Shown piece after piece: positions 42,983-51,463 of a DNA stretch of 64,000 bases. The notes below the pieces were generated by a model. The model was not told the DNA's origin. It made no database searches and saw only the letters and a list, made by a program, of their open reading frames with translations. Where the stretch lies: positions 620,001 through 684,000 of the forward strand of contig CBDBZO010000001.1 in the NCBI GenBank assembly GCA_965213595.1, given 5' to 3'. The stretch's first letter is position 1. Each line of letters begins with the position of its first letter. The DNA comes from JBCCFC01 sp965213595. Lineage in GTDB: Bacteria > Chloroflexota > Anaerolineae > Caldilineales > Caldilineaceae. Position numbers and translations under genes: made by a program.

Positions 42983-44464
42983 TCAGTCGCCGCCGGTGCT
43001 GGCTGAGCGCAACTCCAGCACGGTAATTTCTGGCGGAGCTAAAAAGCGCAACGGGACGATGCTGGTGCCGATGCCGCGGTTGACGTAGAGCTGTGTGCCC
43101 CCAAATCGGAAGAGGCCCGCACTAAACCTGGGGCCCAACTCAGTTCCCGTATAGAGCGCACCCAGCAGTGGCAGGCGGACTTGCCCGCCGTGCGTACCGC
43201 CAGCCAGCATGAGATCGACCTTCTCCGCAGCAGCCTGTTTAGCAAAGTCAACGGAGTGCATGAGCAAAACTACCGTTGCCTCTGGCGGCAAGCCCTGCAC
43301 GGCGGCGCGCAGGGCTTCCCGATCGTCGCCGTACTCCACCCAATCGCTCAGATTTTGGCCGAGCATATAGCCGCTAAAATCTTCATCGAGATAAATCTCG
43401 CCGTCCAAATTTTCGGTGCCAGCTGACAAATTGGCAGGCAGCGCTGTCACCAGCAAATCATCGAACAGCTTGCGCGCCGTGCCGTTTGTCCACAGGCCGA
43501 CCGTACCGCGTGTAGAGCGCATCGGGTCATCATCCTGGATAATGGCCTGCCACGTCAGCGGCTCTGCTTCGCGCGAGGGCCACAGCTTGGCGCGCACATC
43601 GGTGAAGCCCGCCGCGCCCTTTACGCGGAGGCGAAATGAGTACCACGTGCGCGGCGTGGCCGCGACCCCGGTCGATGCGCTGCGAGTACCCTCGCTGTCG
43701 CGCAGCACAAAGTACTCGCGGCCCTCGTGGCCCAGCAAATAATAGCGGGACAGCCCCTGCGGTATTTGTGAGTAGGCCACAACGCCAACGTTTCCACCTG
43801 CTTGTGTGTGGTAAAAGCGTCCGCTAAACTCATAGTTCTGCCAGTCCTGACCATCGCCGCCGCTGTAGTGATTAAATGATTGCCTTTGCGACCAGCGCCC
43901 CACGAGCACGCGCTCCGTCTGCTGCTGCTCGACAACAAAGTCTGTCACCCAGTTGGGGCGGAAATTTTGGTACTCCGCTCCGGCCACATACAGATTGTAG
44001 CCATTGATTTGGGCCGCTTCGTTGACGAGAACCCGAACGTTGGAAGCGGGAATTTCTTGAGTGAAGCGTTCGTTGGCGCGCATCGACTGCACAAAATCGT
44101 TTTCGCCGCGCACAACCCAGACGCCGTAGCGGGCACGTAAGCTATGCGTAAAGGCGGCGGCCCCGTCAACCGCTTTTACATAATCCGACTCAGTGCCAAT
44201 CAAGTCGCCGGTGATAGCAATCAAGTCGGCTTGCAGCGCATTGGCCTGTGCCAGAACGCGCTGGGCATGACTATCTAACTCGTCATCTTGGAATTCCAAA
44301 TCCGAAAGCTGGACAAGGCGGAACCCGTCCAGCTCGGCTGGCAGATCATCCAGCACAACCTGCACGTGCTCTACTACCACGCGCCGCGGCTCAATCAGCG
44401 TGCCGTATGCTATGATTCCGGCGGCGGCGAGCGCCAAAATCAAAAGGAAATGGCGAAAACGCAT
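42983..44464 (-). CDS. Membrane-anchored metallophosphoesterase with inserted jelly-roll domain and altered metal site
   Basis: The 493-residue product has one N-terminal helix (about 5-22) and a calcineurin-like frame of YaeI/YkuE type, split by about 200 residues. Metal motifs are altered: the family DLH is 'LSDLEF' (Glu57), 'ITGDLIG' is normal, GNHD is 'RGENDF' (120-123), and GHTHGGQ is 'AGGTHGGQVRLP' (Gly423). The insert (about 170-370) contains 'WQNYEFSGRFYHTQAGGNVG', 'TWYSFRLRVKG', 'AKLWPSREAEPLTW' and 'LFDDLLVTAL', a concanavalin-like jelly roll. Its usual N-terminal strand, 'EDFSGYMLGQNLSDWVEYGD', lies at the insert's C-terminal end. I start at ATG 44464; a TTG three codons earlier is possible. 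Catalysis is doubtful. Confidence 0.75.
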   Translation of the reverse strand: MRFRHFLLILALAAAGIIAYGTLIEPRRVVVEHVQVVLDDLPAELDGFRLVQLSDLEFQDDELDSHAQRVLAQANALQADLIAITGDLIGTESDYVKAVDGAAAFTHSLRARYGVWVVRGENDFVQSMRANERFTQEIPASNVRVLVNEAAQINGYNLYVAGAEYQNFRPNWVTDFVVEQQQTERVLVGRWSQRQSFNHYSGGDGQDWQNYEFSGRFYHTQAGGNVGVVAYSQIPQGLSRYYLLGHEGREYFVLRDSEGTRSASTGVAATPRTWYSFRLRVKGAAGFTDVRAKLWPSREAEPLTWQAIIQDDDPMRSTRGTVGLWTNGTARKLFDDLLVTALPANLSAGTENLDGEIYLDEDFSGYMLGQNLSDWVEYGDDREALRAAVQGLPPEATVVLLMHSVDFAKQAAAEKVDLMLAGGTHGGQVRLPLLGALYTGTELGPRFSAGLFRFGGTQLYVNRGIGTSIVPLRFLAPPEITVLELRSASTGGD

Positions 44465-44529
44465 TGTGCTCAACGCAATTCAGCTTGTCCATCAGCCTAT
44501 AAACAGATCTTCAACAGTTCAGGCTACAT

Positions 44530-45900
44530 CTACAGGTTTAACTCTGGCGCTAACGCCGCGAGCTCTGCCACATCGTGAACGGAAACGTGACCGTTGGTGG
44601 TGCTGCCGTCAAACTGCGTGTTCCACTCCAGCAGCGGGCGCACGATGCCCGCCATGGGCCCGGCGTGATCGATACGCGCCGAATCGCCGTCCGTGCTGTC
44701 GATCACCTGGAAGGCCACGGCATCCTGCTCCTTGGCGCGCACCTGGGACGGGTTGAGCGTACGGGCCGTGGCCCAGACAAAGACCGTGCCCTCGGCCAGC
44801 AAGTTGCCCGGCACCCAAGCCGTGCTCGTGTAAGAGCCAGCCGGGCGCGGGCGCTTGCGCCAGGCCGCATCGCTATCAATAGTGGTAAAAATCTCCGTGC
44901 CCTCCTCGTTGAAGAGACGGAAATAGAGCATAAACACATGGCCCGCATCCAGAACGTCGTAGTCCATCTGCAAGCCAATTGGCCGCCGGATGTCCATGGC
45001 GTCGGAGACATCGCCGTTGTCGTTGAGGGCGCGCACGGCCCGAATGCGCACGACATCGTCGCCGGGCGCGCGCTGGGGATCGTCCCAGATGCGTTCGGCC
45101 GTCGTGCCCACCCCAGAATTGAGGTAAGCGCTGACGACTTTGTGCGAGGGGCCATCGCGCAGGACTTGGCCCTGATCCAGCAGGATAGTGCGGTCGCAGA
45201 GGCGCGTTACCGCGGGCATGTTGTGCGAGACAAAGAGCACGGTGCGCCCCTCCTGCCCCACGTCCTGCATTTTGCTCAGGCACTTCTTCTGGAAGGAGGA
45301 ATCGCCCACGGCCAGCACTTCGTCGATAATCAGGATTTCCGGCTCCAGGTGGGCCGCGACGGAGAAGGCCAAGCGCAGCTTCATGCCGCTGGAGTAGTGC
45401 TTGACGGGCGTATCGATAAACTTGGGCACTTCGGAAAATTCGACGATTTCGTCAAACTTGGCGTCGATTTCGCGCCGCGTCATGCCGAGGATGGCGCCGT
45501 TGAGGAAGACATTTTCGCGCCCGGTTAGCTCCGGGTGAAAGCCCGTGCCCACTTCGAGCAGCGAACCGACGCGCCCGTACAAATCCACGTAGCCCGTGGA
45601 TGGCTCGGTGATGCGCGAAAGCACCTTGAGCAGCGTGCTCTTGCCCGCGCCATTGCGCCCAATGATGCCAACCGTCTCGCCGTGCTTGATATCAAACGAG
45701 ATATCTTTGAGCGCCCAAATTTCTTCGTGCAGTTCGGCCGCGCCGGTGGCATTGCCGCGCAGCAGGCTGCCCGCTCGCCGAAACGGCGCGGCGGCCGCAT
45801 CGTTGATCGTCTCGCGCAGCGTGCGGTAGCCCTTGCTCTTTACACTGCCAATGTGGTAGTGCTTACCGATGTTGTGTGCTTGAATTGCAAACTCGCTCAT
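44530..45900 (-). CDS. ABC exporter ATPase of polysaccharide transport, Wzt-like with C-terminal domain
   Basis: This ATPase powers export of a lipid-linked polysaccharide. The 456-residue product has Walker A 'IIGRNGAGKSTLLKVL', signature 'HYSSGMKLRLAFSVA' and Walker B 'LIIDEVLAVGD'. It also has the TagH/Wzt-specific 'KHYHIGSVKSKGYRTLRE' opening. Residues 270-430 form a Wzt C-terminal-like beta-sandwich that in family members recognises the glycan end. The permease gene is just upstream. Glycan-length control through Wzt_C is a family property, not shown here. Confidence 0.92.
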   Translation of the reverse strand: MSEFAIQAHNIGKHYHIGSVKSKGYRTLRETINDAAAAPFRRAGSLLRGNATGAAELHEEIWALKDISFDIKHGETVGIIGRNGAGKSTLLKVLSRITEPSTGYVDLYGRVGSLLEVGTGFHPELTGRENVFLNGAILGMTRREIDAKFDEIVEFSEVPKFIDTPVKHYSSGMKLRLAFSVAAHLEPEILIIDEVLAVGDSSFQKKCLSKMQDVGQEGRTVLFVSHNMPAVTRLCDRTILLDQGQVLRDGPSHKVVSAYLNSGVGTTAERIWDDPQRAPGDDVVRIRAVRALNDNGDVSDAMDIRRPIGLQMDYDVLDAGHVFMLYFRLFNEEGTEIFTTIDSDAAWRKRPRPAGSYTSTAWVPGNLLAEGTVFVWATARTLNPSQVRAKEQDAVAFQVIDSTDGDSARIDHAGPMAGIVRPLLEWNTQFDGSTTNGHVSVHDVAELAALAPELNL

Positions 45901-45994
45901 AATGCTTCTCAGAATCGTCGTGCAGATGATAGACGCGGTCGTCTACTGTGCGGTTATCGCTGTGATCGGGAAGAATTGACCTGTCGGGTATTGA

Positions 45995-46867
45995 CTACAC
46001 GACGTCGGCAAAGGTCTTCTCCATGCGGCTGAAGTAGAATATGCCGCCGATGAATATCACTAATGCCACCACCGTAGAAATGGCGACCATGGAGATGGTC
46101 AGTGACGTCTCAGCCTGTCCACCCAGGATCGACCAGCGGAAGCCTTCGGCTACGCTGACCATGGGGTTGAGGCTGTAAAGCAAGCGCCACTCTTCGGGAA
46201 TGCGCGAGAGCGGGTAGGGCAGCGGCGAGATAAAGAGCCACAGCTGCAGCAGAAAGGGGATGGTGTAGCGCACGTCGCGAAACTGAACGTTCATGGCCGA
46301 GAGCCAGAGCGAGATGCCCAGCGCCGCCACCACCGCCAGCAGGATAAAGAAGGGCAGCACAAAAAGATTGGCGCTGGGCGCAATGCCAAACCAGAACATC
46401 ATGCCAATCAGCACCAAAAACGCCAGCGCAAAATCGACCAGCGCCGAGAAGATCGTCGCCAGCGGCATGGTGATGCGCGGGAAGTAAATCTTCTTGATCA
46501 TGTTGGCGTTGGAGACCAAGCTGTTCGACGCCTGCGACACGCCCGACGAGAAAAACGTCCACCCGATGAGCGCGGAGTAACTCCACACGGCATAAGGCAG
46601 CTCCGTCCCGGAGCCGATGCCCGCGCCGCGCTTGAAGAAGACGTTAAAGACGACCATCGTCAGCAGCGGCTGCAAAATGGCCCACGATGCGCCCAGAATC
46701 GTCTGCTTGTAGCGCACCTTGATGTCGCGCCACGTGAGAAAGAAGAGGAGTTCCCGAAACGCCCACAGGTCGCTCAATTTGGAAAGCGCCCAGCCCTGAG
46801 TTGCCTCGATCCGAGTATAGTAGTCTGCGCCTGTGGTAGGCTGCTGAGTTGCACTGTTGGTAGCCAT
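45995..46867 (-). CDS. ABC-2 type polysaccharide export permease, Wzm-like
   Basis: The 290-residue membrane protein has six hydrophobic helices and the family opening 'LSDLWAFRELLFFLTWRDIKVRYKQT'. It also has 'LGASWAILQPLLTMVVF', 'SGVSQASNSLVSNANMIKKIYFPRI' and 'MVSVAEGFRWSILG'. This is TagG/Wzm type. Together with the ATPase encoded downstream it forms the exporter of the polymer. Confidence 0.92.
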   Translation of the reverse strand: MATNSATQQPTTGADYYTRIEATQGWALSKLSDLWAFRELLFFLTWRDIKVRYKQTILGASWAILQPLLTMVVFNVFFKRGAGIGSGTELPYAVWSYSALIGWTFFSSGVSQASNSLVSNANMIKKIYFPRITMPLATIFSALVDFALAFLVLIGMMFWFGIAPSANLFVLPFFILLAVVAALGISLWLSAMNVQFRDVRYTIPFLLQLWLFISPLPYPLSRIPEEWRLLYSLNPMVSVAEGFRWSILGGQAETSLTISMVAISTVVALVIFIGGIFYFSRMEKTFADVV

Positions 46868-46994
46868 AATGATTTCTAAAGTTGCTCGATTTACCTGCTA
46901 AATTCAAACTGACGTTCGGGCAAACGCACTTGTAGAGTACTCGACATGGGCACGCTCACCCGGCGCTTGGCACAACTTCTATAAACGACTAAGC

Positions 46995-47786
46995 TCAATC
47001 ACCCAGCTCGTTTCTATTGCTGACCGCAACCGCTGCCAGATCGGCAGATGCCTCGTTCCGGCGCTCGCGGATCACGCGGGCCGGGACGCCCGCCGCGACG
47101 GTGTAGGCCGGAATATCTTTGGTCACCACGGAGCCCGCGCCCACCACGGCCCCCTTCCCAATCGTCACGCCGTCCATCACGCAGACTTGAAGACCCAGCC
47201 ACACGTCATCCTCCAGCACGATGTCGCCGCGGCTGGTGAGCGGTTGCTCGCGCATGGGGCGCTCGATGCTGCCAGCTTCGTGCTGGTAGGAGACAAAGGC
47301 GCACTTGGCGGCAATCATGCAGTGCTTGCCGATGATGATGTCGCTTACCAGAGGGTTGATCACGCAGCTCGACTGGATAGCGGTCTGCGAGTCGACAAAC
47401 AGGCTGCCCGGCCCCGCCCCCAGCTCGATGATGCTCCAGCGATAAACGTGTACCCGGTCGGCAAACTCCACCCGCCCTTCGGCTTTGGGGTCTGCATAAA
47501 TGGTGACGTAGTCGTCGATAAAGCAGCGTGGGCCAAGTGTGAAACCGGGACAATCCACTTGGGCGCGGGACGAAATGTAGGAGCGCTCGCCCAGAAAGCG
47601 CCGCATTCGGCGTTTGTCCTTGTACGAGCGGAAGCCCCACTCGGCCAGCCGCATCGTCCCCGGCACATAATCCGACAGCTGCACCATCGAACGCACCCAC
47701 GCCCGCGTTGCGACATCGCGCGCCGTTTTGGCAATCGATTGCTGTCGCCGGCCAGCAGCGGCCCCGCGCTTCTTGGTATTGGTCAT
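46995..47786 (-). CDS. Hexapeptide-repeat acyltransferase (WcaF-like)
   Basis: The 263-residue product has a basic N-terminal region and a left-handed beta-helix at about 70-235. Visible motifs are 'YISSRAQVDCPGFTLGPRCFIDDYVTIY', 'IIIGKHCMIAAKCAFVSYQHE', 'IVLEDDVWLGLQVCVMDGVTIGKGAVVGAGSVVTKDIPAYTVAAGVPARV' arranged as hexapeptide repeats. It probably O-acetylates a sugar of the polymer or precursor. It is encoded upstream of the exporter genes and 12 bases after the secreted repeat-protein gene. Confidence 0.87.
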   Translation of the reverse strand: MTNTKKRGAAAGRRQQSIAKTARDVATRAWVRSMVQLSDYVPGTMRLAEWGFRSYKDKRRMRRFLGERSYISSRAQVDCPGFTLGPRCFIDDYVTIYADPKAEGRVEFADRVHVYRWSIIELGAGPGSLFVDSQTAIQSSCVINPLVSDIIIGKHCMIAAKCAFVSYQHEAGSIERPMREQPLTSRGDIVLEDDVWLGLQVCVMDGVTIGKGAVVGAGSVVTKDIPAYTVAAGVPARVIRERRNEASADLAAVAVSNRNELGD

Positions 47787-47798
47787 AATGCTGCCATG

Positions 47799-48932
47799 CT
47801 ATTCGTCGTCCGCTTCGTCATCGTCCGATTGACCTGTGTCATCTGCATCAGAATCCCCATTCGACGCGTTACCCGAACTTTCCAGCGCGGAGTTATCGAT
47901 CACAATGGTGGTGAAGTATTCCGTATAGTTGTAGTCGTCCGTCACCACGCGTAAACGAAGGACGTGCTCACCGTCCGGGTAGTTGGTGGTGTTTAGCCGC
48001 TCAAACTGGCGGCGCTGCGGGCGCGGGTTGCGGTTTACGTTGAGCGACGTAGCATCTTCCTCCACGCCAAAGAGCAACAGATCAAGCTGCCACTTAAGGA
48101 AGTTGGGATCGTCCGCGATGCCGCGCACGCGCACCGTACCGCTAACGGTAGCGCCCTCCTCGGGATCGAGAATGCCGTTGTTGGCGTTCGTTGGCTGCTC
48201 GCTGTTGTCGATGGTGATGGGCGTGAAGTATTCGTTGTAGCTTGTGTCGCCAAAAATTGTGCGCAGCCGCAGCACGTGCTCGCCGTCGGGATACTGCGTC
48301 GTATCCAGGCGGGCAAAGAGGCGCTCGCGCGGGAATTGGCGACCGCCGCGCCTGCTGATAAAGGTTGCGTCCTCCTCCGCGCCAAAGAGCAGCAGATCAA
48401 GCTGCCAGCCCTGGGTGCCGGGATCAAAGGCCACGCCCCGGACGCGAACTTCGCGGCTCACGGTTTCGCCCGCTTCGGGCATGGTAATGCCGCTTGCTAG
48501 CCCGGCCTGCGCGCCGCTGTTGTCGATGGTAACGGGCGTAAAATACTCGTCGTAGTTGTAATCATCCTGCACAACGCGCAGCCGCAGCGTGTGATCGCCA
48601 TCGGGGTAGCGCGTGGTGTCCAGCGTGGTGAAGGGCGCTGCGCTGCGCCGCGGCGCTCTGAGAAAGTCAATGTACGTTGCATTTTCTGCTTCGCCAAAGA
48701 GCAGCAGGTCAATCTGCCACTTCTCAAAGTTGGGCGAGCTGGCAATGCCGCGCAGCTCGACCGTCCCGCTGATCGTTTCACCCGCGGCGGGCTGGGTGAT
48801 GCCGTTGGTATCCGCGTCGTTGGTATCCGCTTGCGCCAGGGCAACCGTTGTCCCCTGCCAAGCAATTAAAAGCGTTAGGAGCCCGCAGAGTACAAACAAT
48901 CGTAAACTGAGCCGGGCGGTGGACATATTCAT
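47799..48932 (-). CDS. Secreted protein with three Ig-like (Big_7-type) repeats
   Basis: The 377-residue product has a signal peptide (residues 1-36, ending 'TVALAQA') and three tandem repeats of about 100 residues (about 44-139, 148-248 and 254-350). Each runs 'GETVSREVRVRGVAFDP' to 'WQLDLLLFGAEEDAT', then 'LDTTQYPDGEHVLRLR' and 'YNEYFTPITIDNS'. Related repeats occur in exported proteins of Chloroflexota. The tail is extremely acidic ('DSDADDTGQSDDDEADDE'). ATG 48932 has GGAG upstream. No enzyme motif is visible; it may bind carbohydrate or calcium or form a structural layer. Confidence 0.78.
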   Translation of the reverse strand: MNMSTARLSLRLFVLCGLLTLLIAWQGTTVALAQADTNDADTNGITQPAAGETISGTVELRGIASSPNFEKWQIDLLLFGEAENATYIDFLRAPRRSAAPFTTLDTTRYPDGDHTLRLRVVQDDYNYDEYFTPVTIDNSGAQAGLASGITMPEAGETVSREVRVRGVAFDPGTQGWQLDLLLFGAEEDATFISRRGGRQFPRERLFARLDTTQYPDGEHVLRLRTIFGDTSYNEYFTPITIDNSEQPTNANNGILDPEEGATVSGTVRVRGIADDPNFLKWQLDLLLFGVEEDATSLNVNRNPRPQRRQFERLNTTNYPDGEHVLRLRVVTDDYNYTEYFTTIVIDNSALESSGNASNGDSDADDTGQSDDDEADDE

Positions 48933-49115
48933 TGATTCGCTCTCCGTTTTACACTTTCTCTTGCTGTTCGACGTTACGCCTAAATTTATTGCACCAAGTT
49001 TATTGGAGCCATTGACCCGCGGGCCACAGTAAACCCCGACACCCATTCGGCGTGCCGGGGTTATACAAAAACACATCTTTGGCTAAAAATCAACTGTGCT
49101 GTGCGGCGTGCCAAA

Positions 49116-49802
49116 TTATTCTGCGCCCGTGCTCAACAGCACGGAGGAGACGGTCATCCACAGGATACGCAGGTCCAGCCAGATGCTCTGGCGCTCGATG
49201 TACTCGATGTCGTGCTGGACAATTTCATCAAACGAGATGCCGCTGCGGCCCCGCACCTGCGCCAGACCGGTGATGCCGGGCAGCGCGTTGAGCCGTTCGG
49301 TGTGCCAGCTCTTGTAGGCTTCCACCTCCCACGGCACGTTGGGCCGCGGGCCAACCAGGCTCATCTCTCCGCTAAGAATGTTGACGAGCTGCGGGAGTTC
49401 ATCCAGGCTCGTCTTGCGCAGAAGGGCCCCGGTGCGCGTAAGCTGCGTGTTCTCGAAGGGCTTGTAGACGCTCTTGCCCACCAGCTTCTTGGAGGAGCCG
49501 CGTACAAAGGCCTGCATAAATTCACGGTGCGCTGCCCGATCCACATTGTGGTGCATGGTGCGGAACTTGTACATTTTGAACGGCTGCCCGTTGCGACCGA
49601 TCCGCTCCTGGACAAAGATAACGGGGCCGGGAGATTCCAGGCGGATGGCCAAGGCCGCCAGCAGCCCCACGATCAGCGCAAAGGGCAAAGTTAGGAGACA
49701 CAAGGAAATGTCCATCATTCGCTTGATGGCGGCTTGCCCGCGCCCCATCGCTTTGGCCGGCGCTTCCGCCGAGGCTCGCTCGATTTTTACCAAAACACCC
49801 AT
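49116..49802 (-). CDS. Initiating sugar-phosphate transferase (polyprenyl-phosphate phosphoglycosyltransferase)
   Basis: This membrane enzyme transfers a sugar-1-phosphate to undecaprenyl phosphate to start repeat-unit synthesis. The 228-residue product is of the short (PglC/WcaJ C-terminal domain) type: one hydrophobic helix 'MMDISLCLLTLPFALIVGLLA', 'IFVQERIGRNGQPFKMYKFRTM', 'RKTSLDELPQLVNIL', 'SLVGPRPNVPWEVEAY' and 'LPGITGLAQVRGRSG'. I start at ATG 49802 with GGGGA upstream; the frame is open further but unconserved. It heads the leftward polysaccharide locus. Confidence 0.92.
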   Translation of the reverse strand: MGVLVKIERASAEAPAKAMGRGQAAIKRMMDISLCLLTLPFALIVGLLAALAIRLESPGPVIFVQERIGRNGQPFKMYKFRTMHHNVDRAAHREFMQAFVRGSSKKLVGKSVYKPFENTQLTRTGALLRKTSLDELPQLVNILSGEMSLVGPRPNVPWEVEAYKSWHTERLNALPGITGLAQVRGRSGISFDEIVQHDIEYIERQSIWLDLRILWMTVSSVLLSTGAE

Positions 49803-50159
49803 GTCACTTTCCCCTTCACCTATCTGATTAACTGTTTCTATTGACTTGAGAGTGAGCGGCGGTGGCTGCTTTGCAGGGTTGCGCGTTAGTGGAAACAACG
49901 GTGGCCTCTTATAAATGACTTAGCTACCAAAACGACTTAGCTATCGTGGAGCACCTTACTTCAAGCACCTTATTTCGATCACCTTACTTCAAAAGCCCAA
50001 CTTTATCTTAGCATACAGATGGAGGCGCAAGCTTTACATTTGGCTTACAAAGGCGGTAAGATTAAGTGCTGCTTCTAAAGCAGTCCGGTGTCATTTACGC
50101 TACCGATACTCCACCAGCTGACGGAGTGACCGGTTGGCCTGACAAACCTGCTATCTACC
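49803..50159. promoter_or_regulatory. Divergent promoter region with short direct repeats
   Basis: This spacer separates the leftward glycan locus from the rightward P450. It contains GACTTAGCTA twice (49917-49926 and 49934-49943) and CACCTTACTTC-like words three times at a 14-base period (49952, 49966, 49980; the middle one has one change). No gene is visible. These repeats could be operator sites or mere micro-repeat decay. Confidence 0.4.
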
Positions 50160-51413
50160 ATGAGCGACTCTGCCCTCAACTTGTATGGCGCGCGCTTTAA
50201 GCGTGATCCGTATGCGACCTACGCCAAGCTGCGCAAAACTGTGCCCGTCTACCGGCTGGCGACCAAGCCCTCCACCGAGGATTCCAGCGCTCCCGACATT
50301 TATCAGGGAACGTGGCTGATTACCGGCGGGGCGGAAGCCGAAGCCGTGCTGCGCGACCACCAGCTCTTCGTCAAGGACCTGCGCAATACGTTGCTGCCGG
50401 CTGAACAGCGAACCCTGCCGCCGGAGCCGCCAGCGGTTCGGCTCTTTAGCCACCACATGCTCAACGCCGATGGGGCGGAGCACGCACGGTTGCGCACCCT
50501 CGTCAACAAGGCCTTTACGGTACAAAGGGCCGAGCAGATGCGTGGGCACGTCCAGCAAACGGCCAATGCGCTGGTGGACAAATTTGCCGCGCGTGGGCAG
50601 ATCGACCTGATTCAGGCCTTTGCTTACCCGCTGCCTATTTACTTAATCGCGGATTTGCTAGGGATTCCTTCGGCAAATTATGGAAAAATCCGAAATTGGT
50701 CTTCGGCATTTGTCTCCCCCCACATGGGCGCAGCCGATTTGGGCCGCAAAGCGCCGCTGCTGGAAGAATTTCTCGTCTTCCTGCGCGCGCTCTTCCACGA
50801 GCGACGCCAAACGCCGCGCGATGACCTGCTTTCGGCATTGGTCAACGTTGAAGAAGCGGGCCGCTTTTTGAGCGAGGACGAGCTGTGCAGCATGGTCATT
50901 TTGCTGATCAAGGCCGGCCACGAAACGTCCGCTCACCAGATCGGCAACGCCGTGCTGGCGCTGCTTCAGCATCCCGACCAGCTGGCGCGGCTGCGGAGCG
51001 ACTGGTCGCAGCTGCCGCGCGCCGTGGAGGAGCTGCTGCGCTTTGACGGCCCCATCGAGCGCGCCACCACGCGCTACGCCGCGGCGGATGTGGTGCTGGG
51101 CGGCGAGCAAATTCGGCGCGGCGATGTGGTGCACGTGGCGCTCGCCAGCGCCAACCGGGACGCCGCGCGCCACGCCTGCCCCAACCGGCTCGATCTCGCG
51201 CGCGAGGATGTGCGCCACCTCGGCTTTGGGCTGGGGCCGCACTACTGCCTCGGCGCACCGCTGGCCCGCGTCGAGGGGCAGGAGGCGCTGCGCGTGCTCT
51301 TTGAGCGGCTGCCCAACCTGCGCCTCGCCGTGCCCGTCGAAGCATTGCGCTGGCGCACGCGCCCCATTCTGCGCGGCCTCAAGCGCCTGCCCGTTGCTTG
51401 GGACGTGGCGTAG
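50160..51413 (+). CDS. Cytochrome P450
   Basis: This is a soluble haem-thiolate monooxygenase of 417 residues. It shows 'HARLRTLVNKAFT', the I-helix 'KAGHETSAHQIGNAV', the ExxR motif in 'VEELLRFDGP' and the haem loop 'GFGLGPHYCLG' with Cys363. The pattern is closest to bacterial CYP107-like enzymes acting on polyketides, fatty acids or terpenoids. No ferredoxin or reductase lies adjacent. It has no strong ribosome-binding site. A methyltransferase gene follows by 50 bases. Confidence 0.94.
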   Translation: MSDSALNLYGARFKRDPYATYAKLRKTVPVYRLATKPSTEDSSAPDIYQGTWLITGGAEAEAVLRDHQLFVKDLRNTLLPAEQRTLPPEPPAVRLFSHHMLNADGAEHARLRTLVNKAFTVQRAEQMRGHVQQTANALVDKFAARGQIDLIQAFAYPLPIYLIADLLGIPSANYGKIRNWSSAFVSPHMGAADLGRKAPLLEEFLVFLRALFHERRQTPRDDLLSALVNVEEAGRFLSEDELCSMVILLIKAGHETSAHQIGNAVLALLQHPDQLARLRSDWSQLPRAVEELLRFDGPIERATTRYAAADVVLGGEQIRRGDVVHVALASANRDAARHACPNRLDLAREDVRHLGFGLGPHYCLGAPLARVEGQEALRVLFERLPNLRLAVPVEALRWRTRPILRGLKRLPVAWDVA

Positions 51414-51463
51414 AGCCATTCAATCAATTCCAGGTTAACAATCTGAGTACGTTGCGCTAACAA

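Noticed and set aside
49952..49990. Three 11-base words considered as plasmid-type iterons or an origin
   Set aside because: There is no replication gene, no DnaA-box cluster and only three short, degenerate copies.
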